From Proteobacteria bacterium UBA2363 (GTDB taxonomy: Bacteria > Pseudomonadota > Gammaproteobacteria > Xanthomonadales > UBA2363): 64,000 nucleotides of DNA. The position numbers were made by a program, and so were the translations under genes. Shown here one piece after another: positions 1-9,229 of the stretch (its first letter is position 1; the number at the start of each line of letters is the position of its first letter). The notes beneath the pieces are model-generated. The model saw only the letters and a program-made list of their open reading frames with translations, was not told the origin of the DNA and made no database searches. Where the stretch lies: NCBI GenBank assembly GCA_002344355.1, contig DDTN01000026.1, forward strand, positions 48,614 to 112,613, read 5' to 3'.

Positions 1-1807
1 GGTCCATGGCCTCGGCACTGCGCGGGTCGTCCAGGTCGGGCAGGAACACCGCATCCAGCCGCTCTTCCAGGCGCCGCGCCCACTCCGATGCCGGGCGTTC
101 GACGGCGGCATCGGCGCGCAGGTCGGCGACCTGCTGCAAAAGGTGGTCGAGCGCGCCGAGCGCCGGGCTGGCGCTGCCGCCGACGCCCGACACCGGCACC
201 AGGGCATCGCCGTCGGGCAGGCGCACGACCTCGTCGTCGCCCTCGCAGCCGTGGATGAAGCCGGCAACCAGGCGGTCCATGCTCCAGGCCAGGGTGTGTG
301 CCTGGCTGGCCGGGACGCCCAGGGCGGCGCGGTCGGCGCCGTCCAGGCCCCAGGCGGCGCGCGCGCGGGCCAGCCAGCTGGTGAGCGTGTCCAGGTCGCC
401 CTGGTCCAGGCCCAGGCGACGCAGCACCGGTGGCTGGCCGAGGAAATCGACCAGCGCTGGCGCCGTGAGCCGCGATCCCGGCAGCGCCAGCCATTGCCGG
501 AAGGCCGCGTACAGCGGCTGCGCGCGCGCCATCGGCACGTCGGCCAGGTGGTAGGGCAGCGGTCCGTCGGCGCGACCGGGCTCGCCGAACACCGACGGCA
601 GCAGCGGCAGGTAGGCGCCGATGTCGGGTGCCATCACGACGATGTCGGCCGGTTCCAGCGTCGGGTCCTCGGCCCGCTCGCGCAGCAGCGCGTCGCGCAG
701 GGCCTCCAGTTCGCGCAGTCGCGAGTGGCAGGCGTGCACGCGCAGGCTGCGGTCCTGCAGCCGCTCCTCGACCGGGCGCGGGTCATCGGCCATCAGCCCG
801 GGGTCGAGGCGGCGCAGGCTCTCCTGGGTCCGGTCGAGCAGGCGCACCGGTTCGCGGTCCGACGCGCCCTGGTCGCGGAAGTCCCGGATGTCGAGGGCGG
901 CGTCGAGCTGCTGCATGCCCAGCATGAAGTGCTGGCCAAGCCGTCCCCACGCGGCCAGCAGCGGATGGCCCTGGTCGAGGAACCAGGCGGTGGCCTCCTC
1001 GCCGTGCGGATCGGCGGCCAGCTCCAGCAGGCGCGCGCGTTCGCTGCGCAGCCCGCCCCAGAACTCCCGGCAGGGATCGGGCAGGTGGAACACCACCGGC
1101 CTGTGCACGGCCAGCGCCTGGAACACCGCCAGCTCTGCCGGCGCCATGTGGCTCAGCCCGAACACGTGCAGGGGGTCGTCGGCGCCGACGTCGACGCCGC
1201 CCCCGCGCAGGCGCGCCGCCAGCTCCGCCAGGCGCTCGCCGCGGTGCGGTTCCTGCAGCGCCTGGCGCAACCGGCGCCACAGCGCCGGGTGGAACCCGGC
1301 GTCCGCGAAGGTCGGCCGGCCCCGGCCCCAGTCGTCCAGCCAGTCCGGCCGGTAGGCCATGTAGCGGATGTAGACGCGCGCCAGCCGGTCGGCCAGCTGG
1401 AACTGCCGCAGCGGCCGGTCCGGCCCGTCGAGGTAGGCATCCAGCGCGGGGTCCGGGGGCGCATCGAGCAACGCGTGCACGCGCCAGCGCAGCCACTCGC
1501 GCCGCCAGCCGCGCGGCGAAACCGCGTGCTCGCCCAGCACCTGCCGCGCCAGTCCGTCGAGGAAGGCGGTCGGCAGCAGGATGTCCAGGTTGGCGACGAT
1601 GCTGCCCGCACCGCGTCGGGCGGCCAGGGCACCGGCCAGCCACTGGCGCATGCCCGGATGCGCGGCCACCACCGTCTGCGGCACCAGCGGCCCGTCCGGC
1701 GCCTGGCTGGCCAGCAGGTGGTCCAGCGGCTCCAGCAGCGCCTCCAGCCGGCTGGCCCGGAACACGGTGATTCCTTCGCTGGCGCGTTGTCTCCAGTGCG
1801 CGGGCAT
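1..1807 (-). CDS. recC: RecC, exonuclease V gamma subunit (partial, 3' end outside window)
   Basis: This is the gamma chain of the RecBCD helicase-nuclease, which recognises Chi and threads DNA ends during double-strand-break repair. About 602 codons of an expected ~1100 are present, and the reading frame runs open off the left edge, so only the N-terminal half is seen. The N-terminus carries the family signature (VFRASRLEALLEPL, then PQTVVAAHPGMRQWL). Further on there is a Walker-B-like stretch LHVFGLSHMAPAELAVFQAL followed by VVFHLPDPCREFWGGL, both typical of RecC. The start ATG was chosen because it directly precedes the conserved block and no longer frame is needed. A -10-like hexamer lies 6 nt upstream, so the message may be leaderless. 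recB and recD would be expected to the left and are not visible. Confidence 0.93.
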   Translation of the reverse strand, partial: MPAHWRQRASEGITVFRASRLEALLEPLDHLLASQAPDGPLVPQTVVAAHPGMRQWLAGALAARRGAGSIVANLDILLPTAFLDGLARQVLGEHAVSPRGWRREWLRWRVHALLDAPPDPALDAYLDGPDRPLRQFQLADRLARVYIRYMAYRPDWLDDWGRGRPTFADAGFHPALWRRLRQALQEPHRGERLAELAARLRGGGVDVGADDPLHVFGLSHMAPAELAVFQALAVHRPVVFHLPDPCREFWGGLRSERARLLELAADPHGEEATAWFLDQGHPLLAAWGRLGQHFMLGMQQLDAALDIRDFRDQGASDREPVRLLDRTQESLRRLDPGLMADDPRPVEERLQDRSLRVHACHSRLRELEALRDALLRERAEDPTLEPADIVVMAPDIGAYLPLLPSVFGEPGRADGPLPYHLADVPMARAQPLYAAFRQWLALPGSRLTAPALVDFLGQPPVLRRLGLDQGDLDTLTSWLARARAAWGLDGADRAALGVPASQAHTLAWSMDRLVAGFIHGCEGDDEVVRLPDGDALVPVSGVGGSASPALGALDHLLQQVADLRADAAVERPASEWARRLEERLDAVFLPDLDDPRSAEAMD

Positions 1808-1813
1808 GCGGGC

Positions 1814-1819
1814 AGACTA
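1814..1819 (-). promoter_or_regulatory. putative -10 element of recC (leaderless arrangement)
   Basis: TAGTCT lies on the minus strand 6 nt before the recC ATG. If used, transcription would start at or next to the A of the start codon. No clear -35 is visible. Assigned by position and by similarity to the same layout at other genes in the window. Confidence 0.3.
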
Positions 1820-1903
1820 GCCGAAGTGGCCGTCCAGGCTAGCCCGCCCCGGTCGCGCGGGATGCGACGATCGCGGGGGCTGGGGCCGCGGCGGTCCGGC
1901 CGC

Positions 1904-2269
1904 TCAGGGCGGCGCCGGCTGCCCGCCAGGCGGACCGGCGTTGCCGTCGGTGGTGAAGCTCTCGCCGCAGCCGCACTCGGCGGCGACGTTGGGGTTGCGG
2001 AACAGGAACTGGCTGTTCAGGCCGCGCCGGACGAAGTCGATGCAGGTGCCGTCGACCAGCGGCAGGCTGGCCGGGTCGACCAGGATGCGCACGCCGCGGT
2101 CCTCGAACACGGCATCGTCGGGATTCGCGGCCTGGGCCAGGTCGACGCTGTAGGCCCAGCCCGAACAGCCGGTCCGGCGCACGCCGAAACGCAGGCCGAC
2201 CCGGTCGGGCTGCTCCGCGAGGTAGCCGCGCACGCGCTCGGCGGCGCTGTCGGTCAGGGAGATGCTCAT
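1904..2269 (-). CDS. iscA: IscA/HesB-type iron-sulfur cluster assembly protein
   Basis: A-type carrier (121 aa) that receives or delivers Fe-S clusters in the cytoplasm. The three ligand cysteines are in place: Cys35 in GCSGWAY, and Cys99 and Cys101 in ECGCGESF. The C-terminal NPNVAAECGCGESF stretch resembles IscA more than ErpA. It is not in an isc or suf operon. It stands alone between recC and the divergent asnS, so a specialised or housekeeping A-type role is open. The ATG at the start of MSISLTDSAA was preferred over a start 11 codons upstream because homologues begin there. The last ~15 residues after the CGCG motif are a Gly/Pro-rich extension. Confidence 0.88.
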   Translation of the reverse strand: MSISLTDSAAERVRGYLAEQPDRVGLRFGVRRTGCSGWAYSVDLAQAANPDDAVFEDRGVRILVDPASLPLVDGTCIDFVRRGLNSQFLFRNPNVAAECGCGESFTTDGNAGPPGGQPAPP

Positions 2270-2276
2270 GGCCGCC

Positions 2277-2282
2277 ATTGTA
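2277..2282 (-). promoter_or_regulatory. putative -10 element of the iscA-like gene
   Basis: TACAAT on the minus strand, 7 nt before the ATG. It matches the -10 consensus at five of six positions. No -35 is recognisable. The layout predicts a leaderless transcript. Confidence 0.35.
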
Positions 2283-2333
2283 TCCGGCGCCGCGTGAACC
2301 ACGGCAGCCGGGGCCGTCGCGCGCCTTCCGGGC

Positions 2334-2339
2334 TATCAT
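2334..2339 (+). promoter_or_regulatory. putative -10 element of asnS
   Basis: TATCAT in the divergent iscA-asnS gap, giving a leader of about 37 nt before asnS. No convincing -35 hexamer is seen. Confidence 0.3.
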
Positions 2340-2382
2340 GCGCGACCCCCCGCAAGCCCCGCAGCACGCAGGAAGCACTCGC

Positions 2383-3783
<1,401 letters not shown>

Positions 3784-3815
3784 GCCCGCGCGATGGCCTA
3801 GGGATACCCGGACCG

Positions 3816-4454
3816 ATGCACCTGCCAGCACGTTTCAGGGTCGACGACCTGTCCGCCCTGGATGCGATGGTCGAACGCGACGCCTTCGCCACCCTGGTGA
3901 GCGTCGTCGACGGCGCGCCGTTCGCCAGCCACCTGCCGGTGCTGTACCGGCGCGAGGGCGACCGGGTGCGGTTCTCCGGACACTGGGCCCGGGCCAACCG
4001 GCAGTGGCGCGGCATCGAGGGGCAGCAGGTCCTGCTGATCGTGCACGGCGCCCACGCCTACGTCTCGCCGACCTGGTACGCCGATCCGGCCGGCAGCGTG
4101 CCGACCTGGAACTACGCCGTGGCCCATGTCCGCGGCAGGGCAGGCACCGTCCATGACCCGGCGGCGCTGGCAGCGCTGGTGGCGGCCCTGGCGGCGAAGT
4201 ACGAGGCGAGCCTCGGCAGCGCCTGGCGGTTCCCCGAGGCCGCGCCGGGCACGGCTCGCGAACTCGCCGGCATCGTCGGTTTCGAGCTGGAAGCGGAGAC
4301 CATCGAGATCAAGCACAAGCTCAACCAGCACCACGACCGCGCCAGCGTCGAAGGCGCGATCGCCGGCCTGCGCGAGCGCGACGATCGCGGCTCGGTCGAG
4401 GTCGCCGCGATGATGGCGTCGGCGCTGGCCGCCCGGGAGGCGACGCATGGCTGA
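3816..4454 (+). CDS. PaiB-like FMN-binding negative transcriptional regulator family protein
   Basis: A 212-aa protein of the PaiB family (split-barrel FMN-binding fold). Family landmarks are HLPVLYR near residue 35, the WARANRQWR segment, YVSPTWYADP followed by VPTWNYAVAHVRG, and the C-terminal KHKLNQ...VEGAIAGL stretch. PaiB of Bacillus is linked to repression of sporulation and degradative enzymes. In proteobacteria the role is unclear, and an oxidoreductase or flavin-sensor function is equally possible. It follows asnS on the same strand with a 32-nt gap and overlaps the next small gene by 8 nt, suggesting coupled translation with it. Confidence 0.85.
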   Translation: MHLPARFRVDDLSALDAMVERDAFATLVSVVDGAPFASHLPVLYRREGDRVRFSGHWARANRQWRGIEGQQVLLIVHGAHAYVSPTWYADPAGSVPTWNYAVAHVRGRAGTVHDPAALAALVAALAAKYEASLGSAWRFPEAAPGTARELAGIVGFELEAETIEIKHKLNQHHDRASVEGAIAGLRERDDRGSVEVAAMMASALAAREATHG

Positions 4455-4740
4455 GCTGTTGCTGCTGCTGTTCGGCATCGCCTTCGCCACCATCGGCGGC
4501 ACCGGCTACGCCATCTTCGGTCCGCTGACCGTGCGCCACCTGATGGACCGCGGCCTGGCCGACGAGGTCGAGGGCTCCTCGCTGTCGCGGGCCGGGCTCG
4601 CCTGGATCCTCGCCGGACGCTACCGCCGCCACGACGACGCCAACCTGCGTCGGCTGGCGCTGCCGGCCCGCATCATGCTGGCGCTGCTGCTGGCCGGCCT
4701 GCTGCTGTTTGCGGCCTGGTGGCTGCTGGCGCAGGCATGA
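4447..4740 (+). CDS. small two-helix membrane protein of unknown function
   Basis: Not recognised as a named family. The 97-aa product has a hydrophobic N-terminal helix (about residues 3-25, rich in Leu/Ile/Gly) and a second one at about 73-95. Between them is a charged loop containing RHLMDRGLADEVEG and YRRHDDANLRR. It overlaps the PaiB-like gene by 8 nt and ends 31 nt before the SDR gene, so the three are probably co-transcribed. The helix-loop-helix layout would suit an inner-membrane protein with a cytoplasmic or periplasmic loop. Confidence 0.7.
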   Translation: MAELLLLLFGIAFATIGGTGYAIFGPLTVRHLMDRGLADEVEGSSLSRAGLAWILAGRYRRHDDANLRRLALPARIMLALLLAGLLLFAAWWLLAQA

Positions 4741-4771
4741 ATCCGTCCCGCCCGGACATCGGAGAACCGAC

Positions 4772-5560
4772 ATGCAACTGGATCTGACCGGCCGCCACGC
4801 CCTGGTCTGCGGCGCCTCCGAGGGCATCGGCCGCGCCGCGGCCCATGAACTCGCCCTGCTCGGCGCCGATGTCACGGTGCTGGCGCGCCGGGCCGGCGTC
4901 CTGGCCGAGGTCGTCGCCGCGCTGCCGCACGTCCATGGCGCCCAGCGGCATGGCCTGCTGGCCGCCGACATGGACGACACCGCGACGCTCGCCACCGCGG
5001 TTCGGGCCCTGGTCGCCGGCAGCCGGGTGCAGATCCTGGTCAACAACACCGCCGGGCCACCGGGCGGAGCGCTGCACGAGGCCGCGCCGGCCGCCTTCGA
5101 GGCGGCCTTCCGGCGCCACCTGCTGGCCGGCCAGGCGCTGCTCCAGGCGGTGCTGCCGGGCATGCGCGAAGCCGGTTTCGGACGCGTGGTGAACATCGTC
5201 TCGACCTCGGTGCGCGAACCGATCCCCGGCCTGGGCGTGTCGAACACCGTGCGCGGCGCGGTGGCGGCCTGGGCGAAGACGCTGAGCGGGGAGCTGGCGG
5301 GCCACGGCATCACCGTCAACAGCGTGCTGCCGGGCTTCACCCGCACCGGCCGGCTGGCCACGCTGATCGCCGCCAACGCGCAGCGCAGCGGCCGCGGCGA
5401 GGACGAGGTCGCCGCGGGCATGCTGGCCACCGTGCCGGCCGGCCGCTTCGCCGAACCCGGTGAGGTCGCCGCCGCCGTCGCCTTCCTGTGCAGCCCGGCC
5501 GCCGCCTACGTCAACGGCGTCGCGCTCGCCGTCGACGGCGGCCGGATGCGCTCGATCTGA
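4772..5560 (+). CDS. SDR-family oxidoreductase lacking the catalytic Tyr/Lys
   Basis: A 262-aa Rossmann-fold short-chain dehydrogenase/reductase. The cofactor motif GASEGIGRAAA (residues ~14-24) and the NNTAGPPGG segment are clear, and the C-terminal GRFAEPGEVAAAVAFL and VDGGRM blocks are standard. The active-site YxxxK is replaced: the aligned segment reads SNTVR before GAVAAWAKTLSGEL, so the Tyr is Ser and the Lys is Arg. A subgroup of FabG-like SDRs shares this substitution, so this is probably inherited and not a sequencing error. The substrate is unknown. It may not use the classical mechanism. ATG 4772 is preceded by GGAG with suitable spacing. Confidence 0.85.
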   Translation: MQLDLTGRHALVCGASEGIGRAAAHELALLGADVTVLARRAGVLAEVVAALPHVHGAQRHGLLAADMDDTATLATAVRALVAGSRVQILVNNTAGPPGGALHEAAPAAFEAAFRRHLLAGQALLQAVLPGMREAGFGRVVNIVSTSVREPIPGLGVSNTVRGAVAAWAKTLSGELAGHGITVNSVLPGFTRTGRLATLIAANAQRSGRGEDEVAAGMLATVPAGRFAEPGEVAAAVAFLCSPAAAYVNGVALAVDGGRMRSI

Positions 5561-5612
5561 GCCCGCCGGCGATGACCTCGCGCCGACATCGCGCCGGGCA
5601 GGATCGGCACGA

Positions 5613-6188
5613 ATGACCGCCTCAGCCCAGACCCCGGGCGAGCTCGCCAGCCTGGTCGGCGCCGCCAACGGCGGCGACGCCGGCGCCCGCGACCGCCTGT
5701 TCGAGATCGTCTACGAGGAGCTGCGCCGGCGCGCGCGGCACCAGCTCGGCGACCTGCCGCGCTCCACCCTGTGCACCACCCAGCTGGTCCACGAGGCCTA
5801 CCTCAAGCTGGTCGACAAGCCGCTCGCCCTGACCGATCGCGCGCACTTCTTCCGGCTGGTGGCGCAGGTGATGCGCCAGGTCCTGATCGACCACCTGCGC
5901 GAGCGCGGTGCGCAACGCCGGGGCGGCGACGGCCAGCGCGTGACCCTCACCGACCAGGGCGTCAGCGAAGCGCTCAGCCTCGACCTGCTGGCCCTGGACG
6001 CCGCCCTGCACGAGCTGGCCCAAGAGGCCCCGGAGCTGGCCGACCTGGTCGAGCTGCGCCTGCTCGCCGGCCTGGAGTTCGGCGCCATCGCCGAGCTGAG
6101 GGGCCAGAGCGAACGCACGGTCTACCGCGACTGGCGGGCGGCGCGCGCCTTCCTCAGCCTCAGGCTGGGCGGGCCGGAAGCGCCATGA
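5613..6188 (+). CDS. ECF RNA polymerase sigma factor (kinase-associated, ECF43-like)
   Basis: A 191-aa sigma-70-family ECF factor with region 2 (about residues 28-100, FEIVYEELRRRARHQL to VLIDHLRERGAQRR) and region 4 (about 125-185, ending with ERTVYRDWRAARAFL). In region 2.2 the acidic core-binding motif usual in ECFs is replaced by neutral residues around LCTTQLVHEAYLKL, with Thr55 and Thr56 at the spot. In the kinase-dependent sigma factor EcfP of Vibrio, phosphorylation of a Thr here supplies the missing charge. No anti-sigma gene is adjacent. Instead two Ser/Thr kinases follow 66 nt downstream on the same strand. The inference is activation by phosphorylation. Target promoters are unknown. 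Confidence 0.88.
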   Translation: MTASAQTPGELASLVGAANGGDAGARDRLFEIVYEELRRRARHQLGDLPRSTLCTTQLVHEAYLKLVDKPLALTDRAHFFRLVAQVMRQVLIDHLRERGAQRRGGDGQRVTLTDQGVSEALSLDLLALDAALHELAQEAPELADLVELRLLAGLEFGAIAELRGQSERTVYRDWRAARAFLSLRLGGPEAP

Positions 6189-6254
6189 GGGCGGCGCGGT
6201 GAACGCCCGGCCGCGCCCGGCGGCGCGGCGGCCCCTGCCGCCGGGCCGGATACG

Positions 6255-9122
6255 GTGACCGCGCGCCGGGCCCTGTCCCTGATGCGGGAGCTGCTCGCCC
6301 TGCCGGCCGAACGCCGCCAGGGTGAGCTGGAACGACGCTGCGCCGGCGATGCCGCGCTGCGCGCCCAGGTCGAGGCCCTGCTGGCCGCGGATGCCGCCGG
6401 CGCCCCGGCGCTGGACGTGCCGGTGTCGCTGTCCGCCGCCCCCGCCGAGCCGGCCGACCCCCTGCCCGGCAGTCGCCTGGGGCCCTTCCTGGTCCGCGAG
6501 CAGGTCGGCCGCGGCGGCATGGGCACGGTCTACCGCGCCACCCGCAGCGCCGGCGACTTCGCCCAGGAGGTCGCCATAAAGGTCGTGCGGCGCGGCCTGG
6601 ACAGCGACGACATCCTGGACCGCTTCCGCCGCGAGCGGCGCATCCTGGCCGGCCTGTCGCATGCCAACCTGGCGCGCCTGGTCGACGGCGGCCTGTGCCC
6701 GGACGGTCGGCCCTGGTTCGCGATGGAGTTCATCCGCGGCGAGCCGATCACCCAGTGGTGCGATCGCCACCGGCTCGGCCTGAACCAGCGCATCGCACTG
6801 CTGCTGCAGGCGTGCGCGGCGGTCCAGCATGCCCACGAACGGCTGGTGGTGCATCGCGACCTGAAGCCGGCCAACATCCTGGTCGACCAGGCCGGCCAGG
6901 TCCGCCTCCTCGACTTCGGCATCGCCCGCCTGCTCGACGGCGACGGCGACCAGGGCCCCGACGGCCCACCGACGCTCGCGGCGGCGGCGCTGCTGACCCC
7001 CGAGTACGCGGCGCCCGAGCAGCTCCGCGGCGCGCCGGTCGGTGTCGCCGCCGATGTCTACGCGCTGGGCGTGCTGCTCTACGAGCTGGTGGCCGGCACC
7101 CTGCCGTTCCGGATCGATCGCGCCGACCTCGCCCGGGCCCGTGCCACCGTCGCCGACACCCTCCCCGCGCGCCTGGCCAGCGCCATCGCCGCCGACCCGG
7201 AGCGCGCAGGCGATCCGGGGCAGCGGCTGGCCGCGCGCTCGACGACCCTGGCCGGCTATCGCCGCCAGGTGCGCGGCGACCTCGAGCGGATCGTCGCCGT
7301 GGCGCTCGCCGGCGAACCGGAACGGCGCTATCCGACGGCACAGGCGCTGGCCGCCGACCTGCGCCGTTTCCTGCGCGGCGAGCCGGTCGCCGTGGTCGAG
7401 GCCGGCTGGCGCTACCGGCTGGGCAAGTTCGTCGCCCGCCACCGGCTGCCGGTGGCGCTGGCGGCGACGGCGCTGCTGGCCCTGGGCATCGGCGTCGCCG
7501 GCATGCTCTGGCAGGCCGGCCGGGTCGCCGCCGAGGCCCGGCGAACCGTCGAGGCCTCGGCGCGCGCCGAGGCGGTCAAGCGGTTCCTGGTCGAGGCCCT
7601 GACCGCCGCCAACCCTTTCCTCAATCCCGGCCAGGTGCCGACGGTCCGGGACCTGCTGGACCGCGCCGCCCGGCGCATCGAGGGCGAGCTGGGCGACCAG
7701 CCGGCGCTGGCCGCCGAGCTGCGCGGCGTGATCGGCACCAGCTATCGCGGCCTGGGCGAGATGGAACGCGCCCACGAGCATCTCGGCCAGGCCATGGCCC
7801 TGCTCGAAGGCAGCGACCTGGCGCCCGAGGTCGCCGCCGAGATCAAGGCCGAGTACGCGCACGCGCTGATCGCCGGCAACCGTCTCGACGAGACGCTGGC
7901 CCTGGTCGCCGGCGCGCTGGCCTCGATCGACGGCCGCGGCGACCTCGGCGGGCTGCGCTCGCGACTGTTGCTGGTGCGGGCAACGGCGCTGCGCCTGTCC
8001 GGCCAGTCGGAGGCCGCCCTGGCCGCCCAGCAGGCCGCGGCGACCGCCGCCTGCGGCGACCGGCAGCCGCCCGACCAGGCCTGCGTCGGCGCCCTGATCG
8101 AACTGAAGTACTTCCACGAGGCGGTCGGCGACCGCGACCGCGCCCTGTCGACGGCGGAACAGGCCTGGCAGGCCGCGCGGTCCCTGCACGGCGAGCGCCC
8201 GCACCCGCAGCAGGTGATGGCCGGCGGCGCGCTGGGCGATGCCCTGTCCAGCGCCGGCCGCAGCGCCGAGGCGATCCCGCTGCTCGAGGCCACCCTGGCC
8301 CAGGCCCTGGCGATCTACGGCCACGACAACTTCCGCCATGCCCGCGCCCTGGACTGGCTGGCGCAGGCGCACGAGGACGCCGGCAACGCCCGACAGGCCG
8401 CCGAACTCACCGAACGGGCATTCGCGATCGGTGCCGCCGCGGTGCCGCGCAACCCGCTGACGCCGATCTGGCTGCACCGGATCGCCGGCAACTGGCTGGC
8501 CCTGGAGCGCCCGGACCTGGCGCGGGCCGCCTGGGTAGCCCACCGAGACGCCCTCCCGGATCCGCTGCCGGCGGCGCTGGCCGACGCCCTCGACCTGCTC
8601 GAGCTGCGCCTCGAAGTGCAGGAGCGGCCGGCAGCGGCGGACCTCGCGCCGCGCACCGACGCGCTGCTGCGACGCCTCGAGGCCTCGGCCTCGGCGCGCC
8701 TGGCCTCCGCCCGCCTGCTGGCCGCCCGGCTCGCGCTCGAGCGCGGCGACGCGGACGGCGCCGGCGCGCTGCTCGCCGATGCGGCGCAGGCCATCGAGGC
8801 CGACCCCCTGCACCCGGCGCGGGACGAACTCGCCCTGCTGCGCGCCCGCCAGCAGGCGGCATCCCTGCAGCCGCAACTGGCGCTGTCGGGGCTCGACGTG
8901 GCGATCGCCCGCCTGCAGGCGGGCGGCAGGGAGGCGACCCCGGCGCTGGCCCGCCTGCGCGACGAGCGCGGCCGCCTGCGCTGCGCGCTCGGCGAACATG
9001 CCGACGGCCTCGGCGACCTTGCCGCCGCGGGCGCGTTCTGGCGCGACATCGCCGGATCGGCGCAGGCGGCGGCCGGCACCGATGCCGCGGCGCGGCGCTG
9101 CCGGCACGCGGCAGGCGCCTGA
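6255..9122 (+). CDS. transmembrane Ser/Thr protein kinase with TPR-like C-terminal half (first paralogue)
   Basis: A 955-aa protein. Residues 1-70 form a conserved leader shared with the next gene (RALSLMRELLALP). The Hanks-type kinase domain spans about 78-370 with GRGGMGTVY glycine loop, Lys109, the HRDLKPAN loop with Asp202, DFG at 220-222 and APE at 253-255, so it should be active. One membrane helix (about 398-420) follows, then some 530 residues of alpha-helical, alanine-rich repeats that look like degenerate TPRs, probably periplasmic. The start codon is GTG. It lies 66 nt after the ECF sigma gene and is its most likely activator. The C-terminal repeats are the likely sensor. The ligand is not known. 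Confidence 0.9.
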   Translation: MTARRALSLMRELLALPAERRQGELERRCAGDAALRAQVEALLAADAAGAPALDVPVSLSAAPAEPADPLPGSRLGPFLVREQVGRGGMGTVYRATRSAGDFAQEVAIKVVRRGLDSDDILDRFRRERRILAGLSHANLARLVDGGLCPDGRPWFAMEFIRGEPITQWCDRHRLGLNQRIALLLQACAAVQHAHERLVVHRDLKPANILVDQAGQVRLLDFGIARLLDGDGDQGPDGPPTLAAAALLTPEYAAPEQLRGAPVGVAADVYALGVLLYELVAGTLPFRIDRADLARARATVADTLPARLASAIAADPERAGDPGQRLAARSTTLAGYRRQVRGDLERIVAVALAGEPERRYPTAQALAADLRRFLRGEPVAVVEAGWRYRLGKFVARHRLPVALAATALLALGIGVAGMLWQAGRVAAEARRTVEASARAEAVKRFLVEALTAANPFLNPGQVPTVRDLLDRAARRIEGELGDQPALAAELRGVIGTSYRGLGEMERAHEHLGQAMALLEGSDLAPEVAAEIKAEYAHALIAGNRLDETLALVAGALASIDGRGDLGGLRSRLLLVRATALRLSGQSEAALAAQQAAATAACGDRQPPDQACVGALIELKYFHEAVGDRDRALSTAEQAWQAARSLHGERPHPQQVMAGGALGDALSSAGRSAEAIPLLEATLAQALAIYGHDNFRHARALDWLAQAHEDAGNARQAAELTERAFAIGAAAVPRNPLTPIWLHRIAGNWLALERPDLARAAWVAHRDALPDPLPAALADALDLLELRLEVQERPAAADLAPRTDALLRRLEASASARLASARLLAARLALERGDADGAGALLADAAQAIEADPLHPARDELALLRARQQAASLQPQLALSGLDVAIARLQAGGREATPALARLRDERGRLRCALGEHADGLGDLAAAGAFWRDIAGSAQAAAGTDAAARRCRHAAGA

Positions 9123-9229
9123 ACCCGGTCGCAGCGGCAGGCCTCGCAGCCGGCGGTCCGGGGGCGCGGTCCTGGACAGCCGGCCCCGCCAGGACGTAGC
9201 GTGGACCGGGTCATGGAGGCCGGTGGCCG

